A stretch of DNA of 6,736 nt, from assembly GCA_903890265.1 (NCBI GenBank), contig CAITAM010000457.1, positions 1 to 6,736 of the forward strand. Direction: 5' to 3'. The DNA comes from an uncultured Pseudomonadota bacterium. GTDB taxonomy: Bacteria > Pseudomonadota > Gammaproteobacteria > Steroidobacterales > Steroidobacteraceae. Below are positions 1 to 6,726 of this stretch, in pieces. How positions within the stretch are numbered: the first letter of the stretch is position 1; the number at the start of each line of letters is the position of its first letter. A program made the translations under genes and the position numbers. The notes under the pieces were generated by a model, which was given only the letters and a program-made list of their open reading frames with translations, was not told the origin of the DNA and ran no database searches.

Positions 1-1921
1 GCTGCAGGCCCTCGCCCGCCAGCGTCGTGCGGCCCGCCGTGCCGCCAACCAGGAAGCCACGCGCGCGCATGTCCCCCGCCGCCCACATGAAATCACCCAC
101 GCGCTGGAAGCCGAACATGGAGTAGTAGATGTAGAACGGGATCATCGGTATCCCGTGGTTCGCATAGGCGGTCGCCGCGGCGATCCACGAGCACATCGAG
201 CCCGCCTCGTTGATGCCCTCCTCGAGGATCTGGCCCTTCTTGTCCTCGCGGTAGTAGAGCAGCTGGTCGGCATCCTGCGGCGTGTACAACTGCCCGGCGG
301 ACGAGTAGATCCCGATCTGGCGGAACAACCCCTCCATGCCGAAGGTCCGTGCTTCGTCGGGCACGATCGGCACGATGTGCTGCCCGAGCCCCTTGTCCTT
401 CAGCAGGATGCCAAGCAGCCGCACGAACGCCATGGTGGTGGATATCTCTCGGTCGCCCGATGACTCCAGCAGCGGGCCGAACGCCTCGACGGGTGGCACG
501 ACGAGTGAATCGGTCGAGGGCTTGCGGCTCGGCAGGTAACCGCCCAGAGAGCGGCGCTTGTCGTGCAGGTAGCGCGCTTCCGCGCTGTCCTCCGCCGGGC
601 GCCGGAACGGCAGGCTGTCGATTTCCGCATCCGACACCGGGATGTTGAACCGGTCGCGGAAAACGCGCAGCGCCTCGTCGTCGAGCTTCTTCTGCTGGTG
701 AGTGGCGTTCTGGCCCTCACCGGCCTTCCCGAGACCAAAACCCTTGACGGTCTTCGCAAGGATGACGGTCGGCTGGCCCTTGGTCGCCATGGCCTGGGCG
801 TAGGCGTTCCAGACCTTGGCGGCGTCGTGGCCGCCGCGCGTAAGGTTCCAGATCTCCTCGTCCGACATGTTGGCGACCATCGCCTTCAGTTCCGGGTAGG
901 TGCCGAAGAAATGCTCACGGGTGTAGGCGCCACCCTTGGCCTTGAAGTTCTGGTACTCGCCGTCGACCGCCTCTTCCATGCGCTTGCGCAGCAGGCCCTT
1001 GGTGTCGCGCGCCAGGAGCGGGTCCCAGCGCGAACCCCAGAGCACCTTGATCACATTCCAGCCGGCGCCGAGGAACGCGGCCTCGAGCTCCTGGACAATC
1101 TTGCCGTTGCCGCGAACCGGACCGTCGAGGCGCTGCAGGTTGCAGTTGACGACGAATACGAGGTTGTCGAGCTTTTCCCGGACCGGCATCGTGATCGCGC
1201 CCATCGACTCGGGCTCGTCCATTTCGCCGTCGCCCAAAAACGCCCAGATCTTGCGATCCGACGCCTTCACCAGTCCACGGTGCTCGAGGTAGCGGGTGAA
1301 ACGGGCCTGGTAGATGGCCATCATCGGCCCGAGTCCCATGGAGACGGTCGGGAACTGCCAGAAATTCGGCATCAGCCAGGGGTGCGGGTAGGACGACAGT
1401 CCCTTGCCGCCGACTTCCTTGCGGAAATGATGCAGCTGCTCTTCGCTGAGCCGCCCCTCGAGGTAGGCGCGGGCGTAGATGCCCGGGCTCGAGTGACCCT
1501 GGATGAACACGAGGTCCCCCGGGTGAGTCTCGGACGCGGCGCGCCAGAAGTGGTTGAAACCGACCTCGTAGAGCGTGGCCGACGAGGCGTAGGTCGACAG
1601 GTGCCCGCCGTACTCGGAGCTCGCCCGGTTGGCCGCGACCACCATCGCGAGCGCATTCCATCGGATGTAGGCCTCGAGCCGGCGCTCAATCGCGCGGTCG
1701 CCCGGGTACGGCTTTTCCTGCGCCGGCCCGATGCTGTTGACGTAAGCCGTATTCGGCTTGAACGGCAGGTACGCGCCGGAGCGGCGCGTGTGGTCGATCA
1801 TGCGCTCGAGGAGGTAGTGCGCGCGCTCGGGGCCGTGGACCTTGAGCACCGAGTCTATCGACTCCAGCCACTCCTGGCTCTCGGTCGGATCGATATCCTC
1901 GACTTTGGGGGTGTCGCTCAT
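1..1921 (-). CDS. aceE: Pyruvate dehydrogenase E1 component, homodimeric type (3' end cut by window edge)
   Basis: Thiamine-diphosphate enzyme that decarboxylates pyruvate and acetylates the lipoyl groups of E2 in the cytosolic pyruvate dehydrogenase complex. The 640 visible residues align nearly end to end, by eye and from memory, with E. coli AceE (about 887 residues) at a constant +1 offset, so about 250 C-terminal residues lie beyond base 1. The ThDP/Mg motif is G230-D231-G232 followed by N259-C260-N261. Further conserved residues are H107 (GGH), H143 (QGH), H408 in the inner active-site loop, E523 (DEARTFGMEG), E572 (EGINE; the cofactor-activating glutamate, E571 in E. coli) and Y600. 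The visible part is intact. The ATG at 1921 gives the family N-terminus (MSD...DPTES.EWLE) and has GAGG 11 bases upstream; an in-frame TTG further upstream is less likely. It is divergent from the aminopeptidase operon. aceF would be expected next, off the left edge. Confidence 0.98.
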   Translation of the reverse strand, partial: MSDTPKVEDIDPTESQEWLESIDSVLKVHGPERAHYLLERMIDHTRRSGAYLPFKPNTAYVNSIGPAQEKPYPGDRAIERRLEAYIRWNALAMVVAANRASSEYGGHLSTYASSATLYEVGFNHFWRAASETHPGDLVFIQGHSSPGIYARAYLEGRLSEEQLHHFRKEVGGKGLSSYPHPWLMPNFWQFPTVSMGLGPMMAIYQARFTRYLEHRGLVKASDRKIWAFLGDGEMDEPESMGAITMPVREKLDNLVFVVNCNLQRLDGPVRGNGKIVQELEAAFLGAGWNVIKVLWGSRWDPLLARDTKGLLRKRMEEAVDGEYQNFKAKGGAYTREHFFGTYPELKAMVANMSDEEIWNLTRGGHDAAKVWNAYAQAMATKGQPTVILAKTVKGFGLGKAGEGQNATHQQKKLDDEALRVFRDRFNIPVSDAEIDSLPFRRPAEDSAEARYLHDKRRSLGGYLPSRKPSTDSLVVPPVEAFGPLLESSGDREISTTMAFVRLLGILLKDKGLGQHIVPIVPDEARTFGMEGLFRQIGIYSSAGQLYTPQDADQLLYYREDKKGQILEEGINEAGSMCSWIAAATAYANHGIPMIPFYIYYSMFGFQRVGDFMWAAGDMRARGFLVGGTAGRTTLAGEGLQ

Positions 1922-2088
1922 CTTTAAGGTTGCCTCGGCTGCCAAAAGGGTGCGGTGCGGACTGAGACGGGCGTGACGGCACGGACAGGGCTGCTGGACC
2001 GCGGCGCTCGCGTCCGATCGCTCCACCGTGAACGCGAAGAGGTTATGATCCGGAATTGATAAAAACCGGTCAAGGCAACCCACCCCAC
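1922..2088. other. Divergent intergenic region between aceE and the aminopeptidase gene
   Basis: This 167-bp gap must hold the start signals for aceE (leftward) and for the aminopeptidase-pyrC-rnt operon (rightward). It is GC-rich in the middle and more AT-rich at 2043-2065. I see no PdhR-like operator (AATTGGT/ACCAATT) and no convincing promoter for aceE. No RNA gene or plausible small ORF is visible in it. Confidence 0.7.
2044..2049 (+). promoter_or_regulatory. Candidate -10 element (TATGAT) for the aminopeptidase-pyrC-rnt operon
   Basis: TATGAT matches the sigma-70 -10 consensus at five of six positions and lies 39 bases before the ATG at 2089. The best -35 partner, TCCACC at 2022-2027 with a 16-base spacer, matches only three of six, so the promoter is weak or activator-dependent if real. 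Transcription would begin near 2056, giving a leader of about 33 bases. That favours the ATG at 2089 over the in-frame TTG at 2056. Confidence 0.35.
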
Positions 2089-3603
2089 ATGTTGTTTCTT
2101 CCACCTGCCGCGCAGAGCCCGGCATCCAGCACCAAGCCTGAACTCACCGTCGACGCGCTGGAGAAGCTCGATGCGCTGCTTGTCATGGTGCCCCATGCGC
2201 AGGCCGAGCGCCTGCTCAAATCGCTGCCGCGGGCGGAGCCGTTGCTGAAAAGCTTCGCGGCCATTCCGCGCAGCGCGGGAGCGGTATTTGATGGCGTTTT
2301 GCACCGGATCGAAGGCCTTTCAGTCGTCATCGGCGTCCTTGGCGACGAGGCGACACCGTTTCAGCGCCTGAGCCTGGCCGGCCGCATGGTCAAATTAGTG
2401 CAGGCCCGTGCACCAAAAACGGTCGGCCTGTACGCACCGGTCCAGGGCGGCCCGGCGTGTGAGGCACTGCTGGCCGCGCTGCGCGCGGCCGGCGAAGCGC
2501 AGCCATCGGCCAAGAAATCGCCGCCGTCGATCTGGGCGCCCGAGCGGATCCGGGTGTTTGACGGCGGCGCCGCCGACCTGGGCCGGGTCGACGCGCTGGA
2601 GCGCGGCGCGCATCTCGCCCGCTGGCTGACCGCCCTGCCGCCGAACGAACTCAATCCGGCGGGCTACCGCGAGCGGGTCGCCCGCCTCGCCCGCCGCCAC
2701 GGCTGGAAGATGCAGGTCTACACGGAAAAGATGCTCGCCCGTCTGGGTGCCAACGCCTTCCTGGCCGTCAGCCGCGGCTCGGCGACCCGGGATGCGGCCA
2801 TCATCCGACTGGACTACCGGCCGAAGCGGGTGCTGCAGACCCGCCGTCCGGATCCGCCGGTGGCACTGATCGGCAAGGGCATCTGCTTCGATACCGGCGG
2901 CACGAACCTGAAGCCCGCGCGGGGCATGCTGGACATGCACACCGACATGGCCGGCAGCGCCGTGGCGCTCGGCACGCTGCTTGCGCTGACGGAACTCGAG
3001 TACCCGCGGCCGCTGACCGCGTACCTCGCGCTTGCCGAGAACCGCATCGGCCCCAACAGCTACCTGCAGCAGGAAATCGTGCGCGCCCTGAATGGCGTCA
3101 CCATCCAGGTGACGCACACCGATGCCGAGGGTCGCATGGCGCTCGCTGACACGCTCGCGCTGGCAGCGCGGGAGAAACCGGCGGCGATGATCGATTTCGC
3201 GACGCTGACCGGGGCCTGCGTCGGGGCACTGACCGAGCGACTGTCCGGCGCTTTCACCAACCGACCCGCCCTGCGCGACGCCATCGAGCTGGCCGGCCAC
3301 CGGTCCGGGGAGCGGGTGTGGATGTTCCCGACGCCGGCGGATTTCGATGACGATCTCGACAGCCCGCTCGCTGACGTCGCGCAGTGCCTGATCGATGGCA
3401 AAGGCGATCATATTTACGCGGCTCGCTTCCTCAACCACTTCGTGCCCGCCGCAATACCGTGGCTGCACCTCGACCTCTCGAGTGCGACCCGCAAGGGCGG
3501 TCTTGCACACGTACCGCACGAAATCACGGGGTTCGGCGTCCGTTACACGGCCACGCTGCTGCTCGATGACTACGCCGCCCTGCGCGCGTCCGGTGCGCGC
3601 TGA
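2089..3603 (+). CDS. M17 family leucyl aminopeptidase
   Basis: Dinuclear-metal cytosolic aminopeptidase that removes N-terminal residues from peptides, 504 residues long (E. coli PepA is 503). The N-terminal domain (about 1-165) is divergent. The catalytic domain has the full M17 set. Metal ligands are K263 and D268 in GKGICFDTGG, D286, and D345 and E347 in HTDAEGR. The catalytic lysine and arginine are K275 (NLKP) and R349. The spacings match PepA (K270, D275, K282, D293, D352, E354, R356). One difference is that the usual MKxDMGG segment reads MHTDMAGSA here, so the non-ligand lysine is H284. I recall this MHxDM form as an M17 subgroup, but could not check. The ATG at 2089 follows AAGG by 13 bases; an in-frame TTG at 2056 would add 11 residues. 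The stop overlaps the pyrC start by one base, so the two are probably co-translated. The family is clear, but the exact orthologue (PepA, PepB or other) is not, so no symbol is given. Confidence 0.93.
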   Translation: MLFLPPAAQSPASSTKPELTVDALEKLDALLVMVPHAQAERLLKSLPRAEPLLKSFAAIPRSAGAVFDGVLHRIEGLSVVIGVLGDEATPFQRLSLAGRMVKLVQARAPKTVGLYAPVQGGPACEALLAALRAAGEAQPSAKKSPPSIWAPERIRVFDGGAADLGRVDALERGAHLARWLTALPPNELNPAGYRERVARLARRHGWKMQVYTEKMLARLGANAFLAVSRGSATRDAAIIRLDYRPKRVLQTRRPDPPVALIGKGICFDTGGTNLKPARGMLDMHTDMAGSAVALGTLLALTELEYPRPLTAYLALAENRIGPNSYLQQEIVRALNGVTIQVTHTDAEGRMALADTLALAAREKPAAMIDFATLTGACVGALTERLSGAFTNRPALRDAIELAGHRSGERVWMFPTPADFDDDLDSPLADVAQCLIDGKGDHIYAARFLNHFVPAAIPWLHLDLSSATRKGGLAHVPHEITGFGVRYTATLLLDDYAALRASGAR

Positions 3604-4646
3604 TGGATCACCTTACGCTCACACGACCGGACGACTGGCACCTGCACCTGCGCGACGGCGCAGCCCTTGCGGCGGTCGTCGGCCACACCGCGGCGGTTTT
3701 TGGCCGCGCCGTTGTCATGCCGAACCTGAAGCCGCCGGTACGCACCACCGCGGACGCCGTGGAGTACCGGGAACGGATACGCGCCGCGCTGCCGGCGGGC
3801 TCGCGGTTCGAACCGCTGATGACCCTCTACCTCACCGGGACGACCCCGGTCGCCGAGATCGACCGGGCAAAGGCCAGCGATGCCGTGATTGGCGTGAAGT
3901 ACTACCCCGCCGGCGCCACAACCAACTCGGATGCCGGCGTCCGCGATCTGAACGAGGCGCGACCGGTTCTTGAGCGCATGCAGGAAGTCGGCCTGCCGCT
4001 CCTCGTGCATGGTGAGGTCACCGACCCGTCAGTGGACACGTTCGACCGCGAGGCGGTCTTCATCGACCGCGTGCTGGCGCCGCTGCTGCGGGCGCTGCCT
4101 CGGCTACGGCTGGTGTTCGAACACGCGACGACGCGCGAGGCGGTGGCGTTCGTCAAGGATCACGCGCAGGCGGCGGCGACGCTGACGCCACAACATCTTT
4201 TGCTGAACCGCTCGGCGATGTTCCAGGGCGGCCTGCGGCCGCATCTCTACTGCCTCCCGGTACTGAAGCGCGAAAGCCACCGCGAGGCGCTCATCGAGGC
4301 GGCGACCAGCGGCAGCCCGCAGTTTTTTCTCGGCACGGACAGTGCACCTCACGGCCGGACGACCAAGGAGACTGCCTGCGGCTGTGCTGGCGTGTACAGC
4401 GCCCACGCCGCGCTGCCGCTGTATGCCGAGGCGTTTGAGTCGGTCGGGCGACTCGATCGGCTGGAGGGCTTTGCGAGTCACTTTGGCGCGGATTTCTACG
4501 GCCTCGCGCGCAACCCCGACACCGTCACGCTGGTACGCGAGCCCTGGCACGTACCGGAGGGCTACGCGTTCGGCGCCGACACACTCGTGCCGTTTCGGGC
4601 CGGCGAGACGCTTGGCTGGCGAGTGGCCCCGGAGGCACGCGCGTGA
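3603..4646 (+). CDS. pyrC: Dihydroorotase, class II (E. coli PyrC type)
   Basis: Cytosolic zinc amidohydrolase that cyclises N-carbamoyl-L-aspartate to dihydroorotate, the third step of de novo pyrimidine synthesis. The 347 residues match E. coli PyrC (348) along the whole length. Visible active-site residues are H13 and H15 (WHLHLRDG), K99 (GVKYYP; the carboxylated bridging lysine), H136 (LLVHGEV), H174 (FEHATT) and the catalytic D246 in LGTDSAPH, with H250 after it. The substrate-binding segments [18 protein letters not shown] and ETACGCAG are also present. The ATG at 3603 shares its A with the upstream TGA (TGATG), and no clear Shine-Dalgarno precedes it, so translation probably depends on reinitiation after the aminopeptidase gene. 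Its TGA overlaps the GTG start of rnt by four bases. Nothing suggests truncation or transfer. Confidence 0.98.
   Translation: MDHLTLTRPDDWHLHLRDGAALAAVVGHTAAVFGRAVVMPNLKPPVRTTADAVEYRERIRAALPAGSRFEPLMTLYLTGTTPVAEIDRAKASDAVIGVKYYPAGATTNSDAGVRDLNEARPVLERMQEVGLPLLVHGEVTDPSVDTFDREAVFIDRVLAPLLRALPRLRLVFEHATTREAVAFVKDHAQAAATLTPQHLLLNRSAMFQGGLRPHLYCLPVLKRESHREALIEAATSGSPQFFLGTDSAPHGRTTKETACGCAGVYSAHAALPLYAEAFESVGRLDRLEGFASHFGADFYGLARNPDTVTLVREPWHVPEGYAFGADTLVPFRAGETLGWRVAPEARA
4631..4635 (+). promoter_or_regulatory. Strong ribosome binding site (GGAGG) for rnt inside the end of pyrC
   Basis: GGAGG lies seven bases before the GTG at 4643. It fixes that codon as the rnt start, although it is not ATG, and shows that rnt can be loaded directly as well as by coupling through the GTGA overlap. 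Confidence 0.8.
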
Positions 4647-5353
4647 GTGGTGAACTGCAACTGATCAAGGACCGCTTCCGCGGCTTCCTGCCGGTGGTCG
4701 TGGACTGCGAGACCGGCGGGTTCATCAGCGCGACGGACGGCTTGCTTGAAATCGCCGCTGTCATGATCGAACTCAACCCGGACGGCATGCTGCAGCGAGG
4801 CGAGACCCACCGCTACCACGTGCAGCCGTTTCCCGGCGCGCGGCTCGACCCCGCGTCGCTGGCGATCAACGGCATCGATCCGTTTCATCCGCTGCGACCG
4901 GCCATTCCCGAGAAGGACGCGCTCGGGCGCATTTTCAAGGAAGTGCGGACAGCCATCCGCGAGACCGGCTGCACGCGGGCAGTGCTCGTCGGACACAACG
5001 CGTCGTTCGATCTCGGATTCCTCAATGCGGCGATCGCCCGCACCGGCATCAAGCGCAACCCGTTTCACCCGTTCAGCTGTTTCGACACAGCGACGCTGGC
5101 GGGCGTCGCCCTCGGGCAGACGGTTCTGTCGCGCGCCGCGGTGGCCGCCGGACTCGACTGGGACAACCAGAGTGCGCACTCGGCCGCCTACGACGCCGAG
5201 CGCACCGCCGATCTCTTCTGCATCATCTGCAATCAGTTCCAGCCGATCTTCGCGGCCGCCTCAACCCGGCTGCGCAACTACGGACCGCTGCCGGCGGAAG
5301 CGACGAACCCGCTCATCGATCCGGAACCCCTCGAAGGCGCCGAGGCCGACTGA
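4643..5353 (+). CDS. rnt: Ribonuclease T (DEDDh 3'-5' exoribonuclease)
   Basis: Exonuclease that trims 3' ends of tRNA, 5S and 23S rRNA and removes the terminal A of tRNA CCA during end turnover; the E. coli enzyme works as a dimer. The 236 residues align with E. coli RNase T (215). The DEDDh set is complete: D21 and E23 (VVDCETGGF), D123 (HNASFD), H179 and D184 ([12 protein letters not shown]). Also conserved are the RFRGF start, the NGIDP segment and the [23 protein letters not shown] region typical of RNase T as opposed to the DNA polymerase III epsilon subunit. The GTG start is supported by a strong ribosome binding site. About 23 residues after the catalytic domain (from about 212, low complexity, acidic end) have no counterpart in the E. 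coli protein. It is the last gene of the aminopeptidase-pyrC-rnt operon. Confidence 0.97.
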   Translation: MSGELQLIKDRFRGFLPVVVDCETGGFISATDGLLEIAAVMIELNPDGMLQRGETHRYHVQPFPGARLDPASLAINGIDPFHPLRPAIPEKDALGRIFKEVRTAIRETGCTRAVLVGHNASFDLGFLNAAIARTGIKRNPFHPFSCFDTATLAGVALGQTVLSRAAVAAGLDWDNQSAHSAAYDAERTADLFCIICNQFQPIFAAASTRLRNYGPLPAEATNPLIDPEPLEGAEAD

Positions 5354-5355
5354 AC

Positions 5356-5385
5356 GCCGGCCCCGTCGACGGCCCGGCCGCCGGC
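5356..5385. terminator. Possible bidirectional hairpin between rnt and grxD
   Basis: GCCGGC at 5356-5361 can pair with GCCGGC at 5380-5385, and an internal palindrome CCGTCGACGG lies at 5363-5372. The position, between two convergent stop codons (5353 and 5389), suits a shared terminator. There is no T-run on either strand, so it is not a classical intrinsic terminator. Confidence 0.3.
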
Positions 5386-5388
5386 GAT

Positions 5389-5721
5389 TCAGGCTGCGAC
5401 CGCACCCGCTTCGGCAAGCAGCGTCTGCAGTTCGCCGCTGTGGTACATCTCAAGGGCAATGTCGCAGCCCCCGATCAGCTCACCGTTGACGTACAGCTGC
5501 GGGAACGTCGGCCAGTTCGAGTAGGCCTTGATCGCTTCGCGCAGCTCCGGGTCCTCGAAAATGTTCACGTGGCTGAAGGTGGCGTGGCAGTGCTTCAGGG
5601 CCGCCACGGTCTGCGCCGAGAAGCCGCACTGCGGGAAGTCGGGCGTCCCCTTCATGAACAGCACCACCGGCGATGCCGTCAGGTGGGCCTTGATGCGGTC
5701 AACTACTTCATTGGTGCTCAT
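5389..5721 (-). CDS. grxD: Monothiol glutaredoxin, Grx4/GrxD type (CGFS)
   Basis: Cytosolic monothiol glutaredoxin that binds a [2Fe-2S] cluster with glutathione and passes or stores clusters; it usually partners BolA proteins. The 110 residues match E. coli GrxD (115) throughout. Seen here are MKGTPDFPQCGFSAQ with C32 in the CGFS motif and K24 as the glutathione-binding lysine, WPTFPQLYVNGELIGGCDI for the cis-proline and GGCD glutathione site, and EMY.SGELQ.LL at the end. The ATG at 5721 is chosen because it gives the family N-terminus (MST) and is preceded by GAGGA about 10 bases away; a longer reading upstream would run into the neighbouring gene's frame. Its ATG overlaps the stop of the DUF1289 gene (ATGA), so it is probably translated from the same mRNA. 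A pyrC/rnt/grxD neighbourhood occurs in other gammaproteobacteria as I remember them. Confidence 0.97.
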   Translation of the reverse strand: MSTNEVVDRIKAHLTASPVVLFMKGTPDFPQCGFSAQTVAALKHCHATFSHVNIFEDPELREAIKAYSNWPTFPQLYVNGELIGGCDIALEMYHSGELQTLLAEAGAVAA

Positions 5722-5945
5722 GGCGTCGTAATCCTCGGAAGGGGGTGGCCGGGCAGGGCCCGTCGAGCCCGGGCCCGTGCCGCACAGGTGGCGATCAGGG
5801 ACCACTGCTCGTCCGCCGTCAGGCGGGGCCACTGGGAAATTTCAGGCAGCGTACGCAGGCAGCCTCGACACAGTCCAGCTTCGTCCAGCGCGCAAACGCC
5901 GATACAGGGCGAGATCGGACCACCCTGACGAGTGCTGGAAGCCAT
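5718..5945 (-). CDS. DUF1289 family small cysteine protein
   Basis: Small protein of 75 residues of the DUF1289 family (E. coli YdhL type), annotated as a predicted Fe-S protein but without an assigned function. The signature is clear: SPCIGVCALDEAGLCRGC with C14, C18, C26 and C29, followed by LRTLPEISQWPRLTADEQW. The four cysteines could hold zinc or an iron-sulfur cluster; the sequence alone cannot say which. The tail is arginine- and alanine-rich (AARARARRALPG). I chose the ATG at 5945: an in-frame TTG at 5969 would add eight residues but lies within a few bases of the predicted transcription start. No strong Shine-Dalgarno precedes the ATG. Its TGA overlaps the grxD ATG by four bases, which makes this the first gene of a two-gene operon with an Fe-S glutaredoxin and hints at an Fe-S or thiol role. 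Confidence 0.88.
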   Translation of the reverse strand: MASSTRQGGPISPCIGVCALDEAGLCRGCLRTLPEISQWPRLTADEQWSLIATCAARARARRALPGHPLPRITTP

Positions 5946-5978
5946 GGCGAAACCAACTGGAAGGTGCAAGTGGTTGAA

Positions 5979-6007
5979 ATTATGTGGCCTGCGGGCCTAT
6001 TCTTCAA
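5979..6007 (-). promoter_or_regulatory. Sigma-70-like promoter for the DUF1289-grxD operon
   Basis: On the minus strand TTGAAG (6007-6002) and CATAAT (5984-5979) are separated by exactly 17 bases. They match the -35 and -10 consensus at four and five of six positions. Transcription would begin near 5972, leaving a leader of about 27 bases before the ATG at 5945. This is the best promoter match I see in the window. Confidence 0.55.
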
Positions 6008-6059
6008 TGCCGGCCGCGGCCTAACCGCTGGCCACTCGAACCGACCGGCCCTGACCTTA

Positions 6060-6072
6060 TTGTCCAGGACAA
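6060..6072. promoter_or_regulatory. Perfect 13-bp palindrome, possible operator
   Basis: TTGTCC-A-GGACAA is a perfect inverted repeat of six-base arms around a single A, 52 bases before the ATG of the membrane protein gene. The arms are too close to form an RNA hairpin, so a dimeric DNA-binding protein is the more likely reading. TTGTCC could also serve as a poor -35 element, but no good -10 lies 16-18 bases downstream. I do not recognise the regulator. Confidence 0.35.
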
Positions 6073-6123
6073 AACACTGGGGTGCCCTTCCGGCGCTACC
6101 GTTAGATCCTATTGGGGAATTGC

Positions 6124-6726
6124 ATGCATCCGATCAACACCGTCAAGGGCGCGATTACCACCGGCTTCGTGCTGGCCATCGTGCTCAGCATCATCCTTAC
6201 CGTGAGCCAGGGCGGCGACGTCAGCCTGCACCTGCCGATCATTGATCGCTGGCTGCATATCATTGCCGGCGTGATGTGGATCGGGCTCCTCTACTACTTC
6301 AACGTGGTGCAGGTGCCGGGCCTCGCGGCCGCTGCCGCCGACAAGGGCGGCCCGGGCGGCGCCGGCGTCACCAAGTACATCGCCCCCCGGGCGCTTCTGT
6401 GGTTCCGCTGGGCGGCCGTCGCCACGTGGGTCACGGGCTTTGCATACCTGATCGCGGTCTACGGCCACTCGGGGATGCTCCAGGCGTTCACGCTGCAGGG
6501 CGGCATGCGCACCATCGGCGTCGGCGCGTGGCTCGGCACGATCATGCTGTTCAACGTCTGGCACTTCATCTGGCCGAACCAGAAGAAGATCCTCGGCATC
6601 GTTGCGGCCACGGACGAGGAAAAGGCCGTGGCCCGCAAGGTGGCGCTCACCGCATCGCGTATCAACTTCATTCTCTCGGTACCGATGCTGATGTGCATGG
6701 GCCATACGCACGGCCTGCCGTTCTGA
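6124..6726 (+). CDS. Five-helix membrane protein resembling PuuD/Urate_ox_N membrane region
   Basis: Inner-membrane protein of 200 residues with about five hydrophobic helices, near 10-28, 43-62, 92-112, 132-150 and 180-196. Striking motifs are WLHIIAGVMWIGLLYYFN (H45, N60), ALLWFRWAAVATWVTG, FNVWHFIWPNQKKI (H147) and SRINFILSVPMLMCMGHTHG (H194, H196). This pattern recalls the membrane region of the urate hydroxylase PuuD family (Urate_ox_N). Full PuuD has more helices and a C-terminal cytochrome c domain; this protein has no CxxCH motif and ends right after the last helix. In-membrane histidines would suit haem or metal binding, but that is inference, and urate oxidation should not be assumed. 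The ATG at 6124 is preceded by GGGGA five bases upstream; a TTG at 6112 is in frame but overlaps that site. The gene is divergent from DUF1289-grxD, and what follows is beyond the window. Confidence 0.8.
   Translation: MHPINTVKGAITTGFVLAIVLSIILTVSQGGDVSLHLPIIDRWLHIIAGVMWIGLLYYFNVVQVPGLAAAAADKGGPGGAGVTKYIAPRALLWFRWAAVATWVTGFAYLIAVYGHSGMLQAFTLQGGMRTIGVGAWLGTIMLFNVWHFIWPNQKKILGIVAATDEEKAVARKVALTASRINFILSVPMLMCMGHTHGLPF

Larger units (their letters stand above)
5946..6123. other. Divergent intergenic region between the DUF1289 gene and the membrane protein gene
   Basis: This 178-bp gap holds the leftward promoter near 5979-6007, the palindrome at 6060-6072 and the ribosome binding site of the rightward gene. 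I see no convincing sigma-70 promoter for the rightward gene, no tRNA or other RNA gene, and no intact extra ORF with a recognisable product. Confidence 0.65.

Noticed and set aside
563..1927. A 454-codon open frame on the plus strand across aceE
   Set aside because: It is exactly antisense to aceE, whose minus-strand translation matches AceE residue by residue. Long antisense frames are normal in GC-rich genes. Its product resembles no family I know.
2045..2059. Tiny frame ATG ATC CGG AAT TGA after a GAAGAGG, as a possible leader peptide
   Set aside because: The Shine-Dalgarno-like run is only two bases from the ATG, there is no attenuator-like hairpin after it, and the ATG lies within the candidate -10 element.
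2056..2088. Alternative TTG start of the aminopeptidase, 11 residues longer
   Set aside because: The predicted transcription start falls at about the same place and the extra residues look unlike an M17 N-terminus. The ATG at 2089 is preferred, though not proven.
2395..3519. A 374-codon open frame on the minus strand across the aminopeptidase gene
   Set aside because: It is antisense to a clearly functional M17 gene, with arginine/glycine-rich composition typical of GC-driven shadow frames.
4562..5179. A 205-codon minus-strand frame across the pyrC-rnt junction
   Set aside because: It is antisense to both genes, has no recognisable domain, and its composition looks like a shadow frame.
5986..5997. 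GGCC-TGCG-GGCC inverted repeat
   Set aside because: Four-base arms made only of G and C are expected by chance at this base composition, and it lies within the spacer of the leftward promoter.
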